This document shows, piece after piece, positions 8,537 to 17,960 of a stretch of DNA of 64,000 bases. Made by a program: the position numbers and the translations under genes. The notes beneath the pieces were generated by a model. The model was given only the letters and a program-made list of their open reading frames with translations. It was not told the DNA's origin and did not search any database. Source of the stretch: JANXUC01 sp964619065 (GTDB lineage: Bacteria > Acidobacteriota > Terriglobia > Terriglobales > Acidobacteriaceae). Where the stretch lies: assembly GCA_964619065.1 (NCBI GenBank), contig CAZUCC010000023.1:1-64000 (forward strand). The letters run 5' to 3'. Position 1 is the stretch's first letter. Each line of letters starts with the position of its first letter.

Positions 8537-9403
8537 ATGAACAGGATTATGACGATCATTCTCAAGAAACGACGGATTGCCACTCTCCTTCTGAGCGCAG
8601 CGCTTCTGGCGACGGCCACGCCCGCGTGGTGCGTAAGCAAGGAAATTCTTCAGCTCCAGACGCAAGTGCAGATGCTGCAGGAGCAGACGACCAACATGCA
8701 GCGCTCCTTCGACGAGCGCATGGGCGTAATGCGGAATCTGGTGGAGCAGAATACAGACACCATGAACAAGCTTGCGGTCTCGATCGACAAGCTGCAAACG
8801 TCCATCCAAAGGCAGCAAACCGACGGCGCATCACGGAGTGATCAGTTCTCGGGGCAAATTCAGTCATTGAATGACAGCATCGATGAACTCAAGGCCCGTC
8901 TCGGAAAGGTCTCCAAACAGTTGGAGGATCTACAAGCCTCCCAGCAAACGCTTGCGGCACAAACGTCGCAAGCCGCTCAGGCGGCACAGCAGCAACAGCA
9001 GGCTCCTCCGCCGGACGTTCTCTACAACAATGGCCTGCGGGACTACAACGCCGGCAAAATGGACCTGGCCACGCAAGAGTTTCAGGACTACCTCAAGTTT
9101 TATCCCAACACCGATCTGGCGGGGAATTCCAGCTTCTACCTGGCGGAGGTCGAGTTCAAGCAAGGCAATTACGCTCAAGCCGCGAAGGACTACGACAAAG
9201 TCATCGAAAACTTTCCCGGCGGAAACAAAGTCGCAGCGGCCCATTTGAAGAAGGGATACTCCTTTGCGGAGCTAGGACAAAAAGATGCAGCCGTAGCGGA
9301 GCTGCAAGCCTTGATCCAGCGCTTCCCCCGCGCACCAGAAGCCACGCAGGCAAGGGAGAAGTTACAACAATTGGGAGCAGCGCCGGCGAAGCGCGCGAAG
9401 TAA
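8537..9403 (+). CDS. cpoB: Tol-Pal system protein CpoB (YbgF)
   Basis: A periplasmic TPR protein that links Tol-Pal to septal peptidoglycan synthesis in characterised members. It has a signal peptide (about 1-32, ending near ATATPAWC) and a long coiled coil (about 36-125: LQLQTQVQMLQEQTTNMQ and following). A Gln-rich hinge (about 145-160) precedes TPR units that start at DVLYNNGLRDYNAGKMDLA and run to about 275. It is the last gene of the plus-strand tol cluster and converges on korB. Confidence 0.9.
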   Translation: MNRIMTIILKKRRIATLLLSAALLATATPAWCVSKEILQLQTQVQMLQEQTTNMQRSFDERMGVMRNLVEQNTDTMNKLAVSIDKLQTSIQRQQTDGASRSDQFSGQIQSLNDSIDELKARLGKVSKQLEDLQASQQTLAAQTSQAAQAAQQQQQAPPPDVLYNNGLRDYNAGKMDLATQEFQDYLKFYPNTDLAGNSSFYLAEVEFKQGNYAQAAKDYDKVIENFPGGNKVAAAHLKKGYSFAELGQKDAAVAELQALIQRFPRAPEATQAREKLQQLGAAPAKRAK

Positions 9404-9427
9404 GGCCGATTTTTTGTTTAAAATCCA

Positions 9428-9449
9428 AAGCCCTCCGCAAGGAAGGCTT
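9428..9449. terminator. candidate bidirectional terminator between cpoB and korB
   Basis: AAGCC and GGCTT arms enclose an inner CTCC/GGAA pairing (one mismatch) and a GCAA tetraloop. T-rich flanks lie on both sides: TTTTTTGTTTAAAATCC upstream, which reads as A/T-rich after the minus-strand hairpin, and TTCTCTGTT downstream. It lies in the 70-nt gap between convergent genes. Confidence 0.45.
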
Positions 9450-9473
9450 CTCTGTTCACACTAGCGAATCTCG

Positions 9474-10511
9474 CTAGCGCAGCTCGTCCATCGCCGCATC
9501 CAAGGCTGATTTCGGCGGACGAATCTGCTCTTGCGGAAGCGTTGCCAAAGGATCTTCCGTCAAGTTCAGCATGTCGAGAAACGTTGGCTTGTCCGGATTT
9601 ACGTAAAACACTCCCGTCAGTACTTCACCCTTTTCGTTGGCCTCGTGCAAGCGTTGCATGGCCTGACCGCGATCCCGCGGGTCGTAGTCTTCTTCCAGTT
9701 TGCGCAAACGCAACTGGGAACCATCATGCATTGTGACGTTCACCGATGTCCCCGGATCGTACTCGACGTCGATCTCTTCGAAGTGCGGAATGAAACTCAC
9801 TTCGTGTAGCGGCTCCTCATGGTCCTTCATGTACTGATAAGACTTTGTAGAACCCTCATGATCGTTAAACGTGACGCACGGCGATACCACGTCGAGCATC
9901 ACGGCCCCGTTGTGCGCAATCGCTGCTTTCAGCATGGCGCTAAGCTGCTTCTTGTCGCCCGAGAACGACCGTCCCACAAACGTTGCCCCGAGTTGCACGG
10001 CCAGCAGGCAGGTGTCAATCGGCGGCAGCTCGTTGATCACGCCGCTTTTGAGCTTGGACCCCACATCCGCCGTGGCGGAGAACTGTCCCTTCGTCAGGCC
10101 ATACACGCCATTGTCTTCAATGATGTAAATCATGGGTAGATTGCGCCGCATCAAGTGGACGAATTGACCGATCCCGATCGAGGCGGTATCGCCGTCGCCA
10201 CTCACGCCCAGGCCCAACATGCTGCGATTGGCCAGCAAGGCGCCCGTCGCCACCGAAGGCATACGGCCATGGACCGAATTAAAGCTGTGCGAACGGCTCA
10301 TGAAGTATGCCGGCGTCTTCGAGGAGCATCCAATTCCGCTCAGCTTCGCCAGACGTTCTGGCTGCACTCCCATTTCGTACATTGCTTCCAGGATGCGTTC
10401 GGAGATCACGTTGTGACCGCAGCCTGCGCATAAGGTGGTTTTGCTGCCCTTGTACTCCAGGACGGTCAGGCCGATACGGTTTACTTTTGGTGCCGCGGGA
10501 ATGGTGGCCAT
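9474..10511 (-). CDS. korB: 2-oxoacid:ferredoxin oxidoreductase, beta subunit
   Basis: The TPP-binding subunit, which decarboxylates a 2-oxoacid (2-oxoglutarate or pyruvate) to its acyl-CoA with ferredoxin as electron acceptor. CAGCGH near residue 28 and GIGCSS near 60 provide the cluster cysteines. GDGDTASIGIGQFVHLMRRN followed by IIEDNGVYGLTKGQ is the TPP/Mg site. The 345-residue length fits KorB-type subunits. It begins one base after the korA stop. Whether the substrate is 2-oxoglutarate or another 2-oxoacid cannot be settled here. Confidence 0.88.
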   Translation of the reverse strand: MATIPAAPKVNRIGLTVLEYKGSKTTLCAGCGHNVISERILEAMYEMGVQPERLAKLSGIGCSSKTPAYFMSRSHSFNSVHGRMPSVATGALLANRSMLGLGVSGDGDTASIGIGQFVHLMRRNLPMIYIIEDNGVYGLTKGQFSATADVGSKLKSGVINELPPIDTCLLAVQLGATFVGRSFSGDKKQLSAMLKAAIAHNGAVMLDVVSPCVTFNDHEGSTKSYQYMKDHEEPLHEVSFIPHFEEIDVEYDPGTSVNVTMHDGSQLRLRKLEEDYDPRDRGQAMQRLHEANEKGEVLTGVFYVNPDKPTFLDMLNLTEDPLATLPQEQIRPPKSALDAAMDELR

Positions 10512-10512
10512 G

Positions 10513-12351
10513 TTATTTGCCCTCCATGGTCATGACTTGGTCGGTAACGGACCGCGCGTCGACGGGCAGGCCATGAATATGGCTGATGCTGCGCAATTTC
10601 GTAATCAGCGCAGGCTCCAGATCCAATTTGAGCAGGCTCAGCATTTGCGCGTCGCGGTTTTGTTCCACAACGTAGACACGTTCATGCTGCCTCACGAACT
10701 CATGCACTTCGCGTGCAAATGGGTATCCGCGCAAACGGAGGTAGTCCGTTTCCACCTGATACTCGCTGCGCAACTGGTCGCGTGATTCCGTGATGGCCCA
10801 ATGCGTGGTCCCGTAGGCAATAATTCCAATCTTCGACTTGCCTGTGGACACAAGTTCAGGCCGTGGCACGTGCGAGCGCGCCGTCTCGAACTTACGGTTC
10901 AGGCGCTCCATGTTGCGCTCGTAATCGTCCGGACGCTCGGTGTATTGCGCCTTCTCGTTGTGCCCGCTTCCGCGCGTGAAATAGGCCGCGTTAGGATGAT
11001 CCGTACCCGGCAGAGTCCGGTAACCGATGCCGTCGCCATCGACATCTCGATAGCGTTCAAATTTTCCGCCCAGGCGCTCTAAATCCTCTTTACCCAGGAC
11101 CTTGCCGCGATCCAGCGGCTTTTCCGGATACACAAACGGATCCGACATCCAGTTATTCATGCCCAGATCCAAATCGGACATGACGAAAACAATCGTTTGG
11201 AATCTTTCCGCCAGATCAAACGCGTCGCCCGCCATGGTGAAGCACTCCTCCACGGACGAGGGAAACAGCAGGATGTGTTTGGTATCTCCGTGCGAAAGAA
11301 CCGCCGTGGATAGCACATCGCCTTGCGCGGTTCGCGTCGGCAGGCCAGTAGACGGCCCCACGCGCTGCACATTCCACACCACCGCCGGAATCTCCGCGTA
11401 GTACGAAAAGCCCGTGAATTCCGCCATGAGAGAAATTCCCGGTCCAGCGGTTGCCGTCATCGCGCGCGCCCCAGCCCATCCTGCCCCCAGAACCATGCCG
11501 ATCGCCGCCAACTCATCTTCGGCTTGCACAATGGCAAACGTCGCCTTGCCGTCCGGACCAATACGGTATTCCTTCATATACTCGATCAGCGATTCAACCA
11601 GCGACGATGACGGAGTGATGGGATACCACGTCACGACGGTGACTCCGGCAAACATCGCGCCCAGCGCAGCCGCGGAATTGCCATCGACGATGATCTTGCC
11701 CGCGGTCTTATTGCTGCGCTCAATGCGGAAGCGGTCCTGTTTCGGCAGCGAGGTCTTGGCATACTCGAAGCCTGCCTTCGCGGCGCCCAGGTTCAGCTCG
11801 GCGGCTTTCACCTTCTTGGCAAACTGGCGGCGGATGGCCGTCTCAACTTCCGCCATGTCGATCGCAAGAATCTGCGCCACCACGCCGACGTAGATCATGT
11901 TCTTGACCAGCTTGCGCACCTTGGCCTCAGCGCCGACCGTGGTCAGAATCTTGTCATACGGGACAGAGTAAAAAACCAAATCGGTGCGCAGCTCGTTGAG
12001 CTTCAGCGGCTCGTCGTAGAGAACCGACGCTCCGGGGGCTAGCGACATCACGTCGTCTTTCGCCGTTTCCGGATTCATCGCTACCAAAAAGTCGATTTCC
12101 TTCTTGCGTCCAACGTACCCGTGCTGATTGGCGCGAATGGTGAACCAGGTAGGAAGACCTGCAATATTAGAGGGAAAAAGATTCTTGCCGGAGACCGGCA
12201 CGCCCATCTGAAAAATAGCGCGCAACAAAACCGAATTCGAGCTCTGCGAACCTGAGCCGTTTACGGTTGCAACTGAAATACTCATGTCATTGACGACGTG
12301 AGTTTGTCCTTGTTTCTCTTGGTTGCGGACAACAAGGTCCGAGGTGGCCAT
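10513..12351 (-). CDS. korA: 2-oxoacid:ferredoxin oxidoreductase, fused gamma-alpha subunit
   Basis: Partner of korB. The N-terminal third is the gamma (CoA-binding) domain: NSVLLRAIFQMGVPVSGKNLFPSNI and following. The alpha domain begins near GNSAAALGAMFAGVTVVTWYPITPSSSLVE and includes EDELAAIGMVLGAGWAGARA and the TATAGPGISLM motif. The frame is open to TTG/ATG codons as far as 12474. ATG at 12351 (MATSDLV) is chosen because it follows a weak GGAG and removes a low-complexity extension; ATG at 12285 (MSISV) is also possible. The gamma-alpha fusion is a known subtype. Confidence 0.87.
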   Translation of the reverse strand: MATSDLVVRNQEKQGQTHVVNDMSISVATVNGSGSQSSNSVLLRAIFQMGVPVSGKNLFPSNIAGLPTWFTIRANQHGYVGRKKEIDFLVAMNPETAKDDVMSLAPGASVLYDEPLKLNELRTDLVFYSVPYDKILTTVGAEAKVRKLVKNMIYVGVVAQILAIDMAEVETAIRRQFAKKVKAAELNLGAAKAGFEYAKTSLPKQDRFRIERSNKTAGKIIVDGNSAAALGAMFAGVTVVTWYPITPSSSLVESLIEYMKEYRIGPDGKATFAIVQAEDELAAIGMVLGAGWAGARAMTATAGPGISLMAEFTGFSYYAEIPAVVWNVQRVGPSTGLPTRTAQGDVLSTAVLSHGDTKHILLFPSSVEECFTMAGDAFDLAERFQTIVFVMSDLDLGMNNWMSDPFVYPEKPLDRGKVLGKEDLERLGGKFERYRDVDGDGIGYRTLPGTDHPNAAYFTRGSGHNEKAQYTERPDDYERNMERLNRKFETARSHVPRPELVSTGKSKIGIIAYGTTHWAITESRDQLRSEYQVETDYLRLRGYPFAREVHEFVRQHERVYVVEQNRDAQMLSLLKLDLEPALITKLRSISHIHGLPVDARSVTDQVMTMEGK

Positions 12352-12547
12352 TTCTAGGTAAAGCTCCAGTCCGTGGGGCTGTTTGGCCCGGCACTGATTT
12401 TGAGTTAACTCTTGATTATACGGCAGTCCGGGCGGGGAGATGGCCTGTAAGGGAGGGGTTACATTGGGAAGCAACGACCCGCGAAGAGAAGCACCTCTAT
12501 GAAATGAGCGTGGACTCCAAATGACCTAGAACAGCTAGAGAAATTCC

Positions 12548-13075
12548 TTAGACGACCGCGCACTTCCACAAATAGAGGCATTTCATGGACCGCACTTTCC
12601 GCCCTATCACGGGTGCTGAAGGATCACACAGGCAGAACGGAGCCGCAACAACTGTTACGTGCCCTTGTGTCCAAGAAATCTTGGGTGGTCCTGTCGAAAC
12701 AACGCAGCAATCGCCGTCAGAAAACTGGAATGAATAGACTAAGGAGTATGGCGTTACAGCACCAGTACACCCATCACACTCGAACTGGGATTGTTGGGCG
12801 CTCTCTCTGGCAGCCGGCAGCAGCATAGCTGGACCCCTGACGCTCTCAATCGACTCAATGGTTCCGTCCGGTTTAATCCGAAGCATCAACTCGACATCAC
12901 CGAGTATCCTTGCTATTCGCGCCAGCGGAGGATATGCCGGGTCGTGCAACTTAGTTAAGATTACGCCGCGTTTCGCCGCGTCCAAATCTGCGGCAGACTG
13001 CGCCTGAATACTCTGAATAGGTACGAAGGAGACGATCAGGAAGATCAACACGAACTGGAAGAGGCAAGATCTCAT
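12548..13075 (-). CDS. secreted TonB C-terminal-like domain protein
   Basis: A 175-residue protein with a signal peptide (about 1-25, ending SIQAQ). A TonB-C-like domain follows: DPAYPPLARIARILGDVELMLRIKPDGTIESIESVRGP, ending near VYSFQF. There is no membrane anchor spacer, so it is not a full TonB. The C-terminal 50 residues are Cys-rich (CC, CLC) and do not match anything I recognise. It stands between korA and accA with gaps on both sides. Such small TonB-C proteins are common in Acidobacteriota; their role is unknown to me. Confidence 0.65.
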   Translation of the reverse strand: MRSCLFQFVLIFLIVSFVPIQSIQAQSAADLDAAKRGVILTKLHDPAYPPLARIARILGDVELMLRIKPDGTIESIESVRGPAMLLPAARESAQQSQFECDGCTGAVTPYSLVYSFQFSDGDCCVVSTGPPKISWTQGHVTVVAAPFCLCDPSAPVIGRKVRSMKCLYLWKCAVV

Positions 13076-13102
13076 GGAGATTAGCTTATACGAGACGAGT
13101 TC

Positions 13103-14275
13103 CTAGCCTTCGGTGCGGTAGAACTGCCCCATCTTCCGAAATTTCTGATACCGCTGCTCCACCAGATCTCCAATAGACATCTGCTTCAAATCCCCAAGGT
13201 GCTTTTGCAACGCTGAATCTAGCAACGCGGCTGCCGCTTCATGATCGCGATGCGCTCCCCCCTCGGGCTCCTGGACAATACCGTCGATGCAATCTAACTC
13301 CTGTAAATCTTTAGCCGTAATCCGCATGGCCTGTGCGGCTACGTCACGCTTGCTGGGGTCTCGCCACATGATGGACGCACAACCCTCCGGCGAAATCACG
13401 GAGTAAACTGCGTTTTCCATCATCAGAACACAGTCGGAAGCCGCAATCGCGAGTGCTCCGCCGCTTCCGCCCTCGCCTGTAATCGTGGTCACAATCGGCA
13501 CACGCAGCTTCGCCATCTCGCGTAAATTCCGCGCAATCGCCTCGCCCTGCCCGCGCTCTTCCGCCCCAATTCCCGGGTAGGCGCCAGGCGTGTCCACGAA
13601 CGTAAAAATAGGCCGCCCAAACTTCGCTGCAAATTGCATCGCGCGCAACGCCTTGCGATACCCTTCCGGGTTGGGCATGCCAAAATTCCGGTAAACCTTT
13701 TGCTTGGTATCGCGCGCCTTTTGGTGACCCACAATCAGAACATCTTCGCCATGGAACCGTGCCATGCCGCAAATAATGGAAGCATCATCGGCGAAATTGC
13801 GGTCGCCGTGAATCTCGCTCCAGTCGGTAAAAATGCGCTCAATATAGTCGAGAAGGTAGGGCCTCTGTGGATGCCGCGCCAACTCCGTGCGCTGCCAGGC
13901 GTCGAGTTGAGCGTCAATCTGGCGCCGCAGCGCGGACACACGCTCCTGCAGCTCTTGTATCTGCAGTCCAGCCTCGGAATCTTGGGATGGCAAATCTTCC
14001 AGCTTGCCGATGAGTTGCTCAATCCGCTCCAGCTCGTCTTGCGCCTTGTTCACCGATTCCATGTTTACGCCGTGGCCATTGCCATTACCGTTACTATTTT
14101 GAGTCGCCGCCCAATGGGTTTGCACCATCGAGAAGAGAAACTCGTGCGCCGCCATTGCCGGATAAACACTGGCAGCGTCTGTATTTCCGCCGGTCTTAAG
14201 CGTAAATGACGAACTCATTCGTCGGATTTCAGTCTCGGAGCTGCGTCCTGGTGCTCGTTGAATCCTGCTGTTCAA
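13103..14275 (-). CDS. accA: acetyl-CoA carboxylase carboxyltransferase subunit alpha
   Basis: Transfers carboxyl from biotin carboxyl carrier to acetyl-CoA, the first committed step of fatty acid synthesis. It contains LARHPQRPYLLDYIERIF, GDRNFADDASIICGMAR, FVDTPGAYPGIGAEERGQGEAIARN and the GEGGSGGALAIAASD oxyanion region. The family is usually about 320 residues; the frame here gives 390. The first 71 residues are Ser/Asn/Gly-rich, and an internal ATG at 14062 (MESVNKAQDELERIEQ) gives the standard start. The true start may therefore be 14062. The long frame overlaps the dnaE stop by 4 nt (ATGA), which favours translation from 14275. Confidence 0.93.
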   Translation of the reverse strand: MNSRIQRAPGRSSETEIRRMSSSFTLKTGGNTDAASVYPAMAAHEFLFSMVQTHWAATQNSNGNGNGHGVNMESVNKAQDELERIEQLIGKLEDLPSQDSEAGLQIQELQERVSALRRQIDAQLDAWQRTELARHPQRPYLLDYIERIFTDWSEIHGDRNFADDASIICGMARFHGEDVLIVGHQKARDTKQKVYRNFGMPNPEGYRKALRAMQFAAKFGRPIFTFVDTPGAYPGIGAEERGQGEAIARNLREMAKLRVPIVTTITGEGGSGGALAIAASDCVLMMENAVYSVISPEGCASIMWRDPSKRDVAAQAMRITAKDLQELDCIDGIVQEPEGGAHRDHEAAAALLDSALQKHLGDLKQMSIGDLVEQRYQKFRKMGQFYRTEG

Positions 14276-17200
14276 TCAATGATGCGAACGCTCCCGCGCC
14301 CGCACAGCTCCTCGACTCGAGTCATGAAATAGCGGTCCGGCAACACATTATAGCCCTCCGCCTCCATCACCACCATGAAATCGCTCTGGCGTTCCACGTC
14401 AAATAATACCTTCGCCTGTCCCCTACGCTCCCCAAAGAGCGCGTGCAGGGCGTCTACCGTAGCCTCCGTAGCGGTTTCCAGGGGGATGCGAATCCGCAAC
14501 GAACGTGGAAGCGGCGGTTTGGCTTCCTCCAGCGGAGTAATATCGCTGAGTGTAAGTTTCGGATTCGCACCTTCTTCGGCCCGCACTCCTGCTTTTACCA
14601 GTACCGGCACGTCCAGCTTAAGCTTCTCCTGTAGGCGTCGGTAGGCTTCCGGGAAAACCAGAACATCAACTTTGCCCGTCATGTCTTCCAAAGCACCTTG
14701 CGCGTACATCTCGCCCTTCTTCGACTTCACGACACGAATCCCCGAGAGGATTCCTCCAACCAGAATCTCGCCCTGCCCCATCGCCGAACTCTTCATCCCC
14801 AAAATCTCTTCAGTATTCATGGCGTTGAAGTCCGCCAGCTTGTCTTTGTATTTCTCCAGTGGATGTCCGGTAATAAAGAAGCCGAGAATCTCTTTTTCGT
14901 AGGCCAGCCGCGTGTGCTCGTCCCAATCCGGAGTATTCGGAAGGCGCTCGTTCGCGGAATTCTCTTCCGTCTGAAACACTCCAAACAAGCCATGCTGGCC
15001 GGATTCCGCATCGCGTTGCGCCTTCTGGGATAGCTCGATGGCCTGGTCAAGAGCACCCATGACTTGCGCCCGCCGCCCAAAAGAATCCATAGCGCCGCTC
15101 TTCACCAGCGATTCCAGAATCCGCTTGTTGAGCAACCGCAAGTCGACACTTTCACAGAACTCAAAGATCGACTGAAAGCGTCCCACCTTCTGCCGCGCAG
15201 CCACAATCGAATCAATCGCGTTACGGCCTACGTTTTTAACGGCTGCCAGTCCAAAGCGAATCGCATTCCCGTGCGGCGTAAAGTTAGCATCGCTGACGTT
15301 GATATCCGGCGGCTCGACCGGAATATCAACCTCACGGCATTCGTTAATGTATTTGACGACATCGTCGGTGCTCCCCGTTACCGACGTGAGCAGCGCGGCC
15401 ATGAACTCAACCGGATAGTGCGTCTTCAAATATGCGGTGTGGAAGGCCAGCAGAGCATAAGCTGCCGAGTGCGATTTATTGAAGCCGTAGCCGGCGAACT
15501 GCGCCATCAGGTCAAAGATTTTCTCGATCTTCTTCGCAGGATAGCCGCGCTCGTGCGCTCCCCGTACAAAGCGGTCACGTTGCGCTGCCATTTCGTCGGC
15601 CTGCTTCTTACCCATGGCGCGGCGCAGCAGATCGGCTTCTCCAAGCGAGTAACCGGCCAGGCGATTGGCAATCTGCATCACCTGTTCCTGGTAGACGATG
15701 ACACCCGTCGTCTCCTGCAGAATTTCCCGCAACTCCGGCAGTTCATATTCCACCTTGCGGCGGCCATGCTTGCGTTCAATGAAGTCGTCGATCATGCCGC
15801 CCTGAATCGGACCTGGACGGTAGAGCGCATTCAACGCCGTCAAGTGCTCGATGGAATCGGGATGGTAGCGCCGCAATACATCGCGCATTCCACTGGACTC
15901 GAACTGGAACACGCCGGAAGTGAGCCCCTTGTGGAAAACCTTCTGGTAGGTCTCCTGGTCGGTCAACGGGATCTCTTCAAGCGAAAGTGTTTCGCCACGA
16001 TACTGCTGAATCAACTTCAGGGCGTCATCCAGAATCGTCAAGGTGGTCAGGCCGAGGAAATCCATCTTCAGCAAGCCCAGCTTTTCGATGGCTCCCATGT
16101 CGAACGCCGTCACAATTTCGCCGTTCTTCGTCTTGTGGAGCGGCACGAGCTCAATCAGGGGCTTCGGCGAAATCACAACACCGGCGGCATGAACCCCGGA
16201 ATTGCGAACCAATCCTTCCAGCCTCTTGGCCGTGTCCAGCAGCGCGCGGATCTGCGGGTCCGTTTCATACGCTTGCTGCAACTGCGGTGAATCCTTCAGT
16301 GATTGCTCGAGCGTTATATTCAACTGCAAAGGAATCATCTTCGCAATGCGGTCGACATCGGCGTAGGGCATATCCATGGCGCGCCCCACATCCTTGATCG
16401 CGGCCTTTGCCTGCATCGTCCCAAAGGTGATGATCTGGGCAACGTTTTCGCGCCCATACTTGCGCGTAACGTAGTCGATGACCTCGCCGCGGCGGTTCAT
16501 GCAGAAATCGATATCGATATCGGGCATGGAAACGCGCTCAGGATTGAGAAAGCGTTCAAACAGCAATTCATGCTGCAAAGGATCGATGTCGGTGATACTC
16601 AGCGAATAGGAGACCAGCGATCCCGCCGCAGAACCACGGCCGGGCCCCACAGGAATGCTGTGCTCTCTCGCGTAGCGGATAAAATCCCAGACAATCAGAA
16701 AATATCCGGGATACTGCATCTGCTGAATAATTTCGAGCTCCCACTTCAAGCGCTGCTCGTAATCGGTCAGCTTATTCTTGAGCTTGCCTTGCCGCTCCTG
16801 CTCGCGCAGTACTTCGAGCCGCTTGGTAAAACCCTCGCGCGTGACGTGCTCAAAGTAGCTGTCCGTTGTGAAGCCGGGCGGCACTTCGAACTGCGGGAAG
16901 GAACTGGCCAGCTTCTCCAACCGCATATGGCAGCGCTCGGCGATCTCCACCGTACGCTCCAGAACCTGGGGCGCGTCCGGAAACACCTGCGCCATCTCGG
17001 CGGCACTCTTCACGAAAAACTGTGTTCCTTCAAACTTCAACCGGTTCGTATCGTGGATCGATTTCCCTGTCTGGATGCAAACCATCACATCCTGCGCATG
17101 GGAATCGTCCTCGCACAAATAGTGGCTGTCATTGGTGGCCACCAGGGGAATTTCTAAATCCTTCTCCAACTTGTACAAATCGGAAGCAATGCGGCGTTCC

Positions 17201-17751
17201 TGCTCCAGCCCCTGATCCTGAATCTCGAGGTAGAAGTTCCCTTTACCGAAAATATCCTGGAACGACGACGACGCCTGGCGCGCGGCATCGTATTTCCCCT
17301 CCGTCAAACGCTCCGCCACTTCGCCCTTTAAGCACGCCGAGAGGCCAATCAGCCCCTTGCTGTGTTCGGCGAGGAATCTCTTACTGACCCGCGGCTTGTA
17401 GTAAAAACCACGCAGGGAAGCCTCCGAGGTAATCTTCACCAGATTGCGGTAGCCTTCTTCGTTTTCCGCCAGGATAACCAGGTGGTTGTAAGAATCGCCT
17501 TCCGGCGGCGTACGCTCAATGTTGTGGTCGTCTTTTTTGCAGACATACAGCTCGCAGCCCACAATCGGCTTCAGACCGTGCTGCTTGGCGGCATTCACAA
17601 AATGCACTGCGCCGAAGATGTTTCCATGGTCAGTCATCGCGACTGCGGACATGCCCTGCTCCTTGACCCGCTTGCAGAGCTTTTCCACGTCGCTCGCGCC
17701 GTCCAGAAGGGAATAATCCGTATGGAGATGGAGGTGAACGAAGTCAGCCAT
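14272..17751 (-). CDS. dnaE: DNA polymerase III subunit alpha (DnaE)
   Basis: The catalytic subunit of the replicative polymerase. An N-terminal PHP domain opens with FVHLHLHTDYSLLDGAS. The polymerase core carries the catalytic aspartates in PDIDID (411, 413, 415) and the PVGPGRGSAAGSLVSY motif just before. A tandem helix-hairpin-helix region and an OB fold follow (GEILVGGILSGIRVVKSKKGEMYAQGALEDMTGKVDVLVFPE, positions about 1000-1045). The 1159-residue length and lack of an exonuclease insert indicate DnaE type 1 rather than PolC. It ends in a 4-nt overlap with accA. Confidence 0.97.
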   Translation of the reverse strand: MADFVHLHLHTDYSLLDGASDVEKLCKRVKEQGMSAVAMTDHGNIFGAVHFVNAAKQHGLKPIVGCELYVCKKDDHNIERTPPEGDSYNHLVILAENEEGYRNLVKITSEASLRGFYYKPRVSKRFLAEHSKGLIGLSACLKGEVAERLTEGKYDAARQASSSFQDIFGKGNFYLEIQDQGLEQERRIASDLYKLEKDLEIPLVATNDSHYLCEDDSHAQDVMVCIQTGKSIHDTNRLKFEGTQFFVKSAAEMAQVFPDAPQVLERTVEIAERCHMRLEKLASSFPQFEVPPGFTTDSYFEHVTREGFTKRLEVLREQERQGKLKNKLTDYEQRLKWELEIIQQMQYPGYFLIVWDFIRYAREHSIPVGPGRGSAAGSLVSYSLSITDIDPLQHELLFERFLNPERVSMPDIDIDFCMNRRGEVIDYVTRKYGRENVAQIITFGTMQAKAAIKDVGRAMDMPYADVDRIAKMIPLQLNITLEQSLKDSPQLQQAYETDPQIRALLDTAKRLEGLVRNSGVHAAGVVISPKPLIELVPLHKTKNGEIVTAFDMGAIEKLGLLKMDFLGLTTLTILDDALKLIQQYRGETLSLEEIPLTDQETYQKVFHKGLTSGVFQFESSGMRDVLRRYHPDSIEHLTALNALYRPGPIQGGMIDDFIERKHGRRKVEYELPELREILQETTGVIVYQEQVMQIANRLAGYSLGEADLLRRAMGKKQADEMAAQRDRFVRGAHERGYPAKKIEKIFDLMAQFAGYGFNKSHSAAYALLAFHTAYLKTHYPVEFMAALLTSVTGSTDDVVKYINECREVDIPVEPPDINVSDANFTPHGNAIRFGLAAVKNVGRNAIDSIVAARQKVGRFQSIFEFCESVDLRLLNKRILESLVKSGAMDSFGRRAQVMGALDQAIELSQKAQRDAESGQHGLFGVFQTEENSANERLPNTPDWDEHTRLAYEKEILGFFITGHPLEKYKDKLADFNAMNTEEILGMKSSAMGQGEILVGGILSGIRVVKSKKGEMYAQGALEDMTGKVDVLVFPEAYRRLQEKLKLDVPVLVKAGVRAEEGANPKLTLSDITPLEEAKPPLPRSLRIRIPLETATEATVDALHALFGERRGQAKVLFDVERQSDFMVVMEAEGYNVLPDRYFMTRVEELCGRGSVRIID

Positions 17752-17960
17752 GGTATGGCTCTATTCTAAGGCTTCCGCAGAAAGTGGAAATGTCGGATGT
17801 CTGTGGAAAAGCAGGCAGCAATCCGTTTTTCCTGATATCCGAAAAAATCTCGGTTTCCTACTGAGCCGTGCCACGCCCAAACCACTTGTGGCACCGGCCT
17901 GTGCCATCGCGTTCTTCAATGGCTTTGGGCGTTGATGGCCAACTTGGTCGCGTCCCACTA
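17752..17960. other. 209-nt gap between the CCA enzyme and dnaE
   Basis: No gene, tRNA or convincing terminator was found. The stretch holds A/T-rich words on both strands and probably contains the dnaE promoter on the minus strand, but I could not pick out a clear -35/-10 pair. Confidence 0.4.

Noticed and set aside
15064..17157. Long open frames antisense to dnaE (15064-16290 and 16303-17157)
   Set aside because: They mirror the GC-rich codon pattern of dnaE, have no motifs or plausible starts, and dnaE itself is fully conserved.
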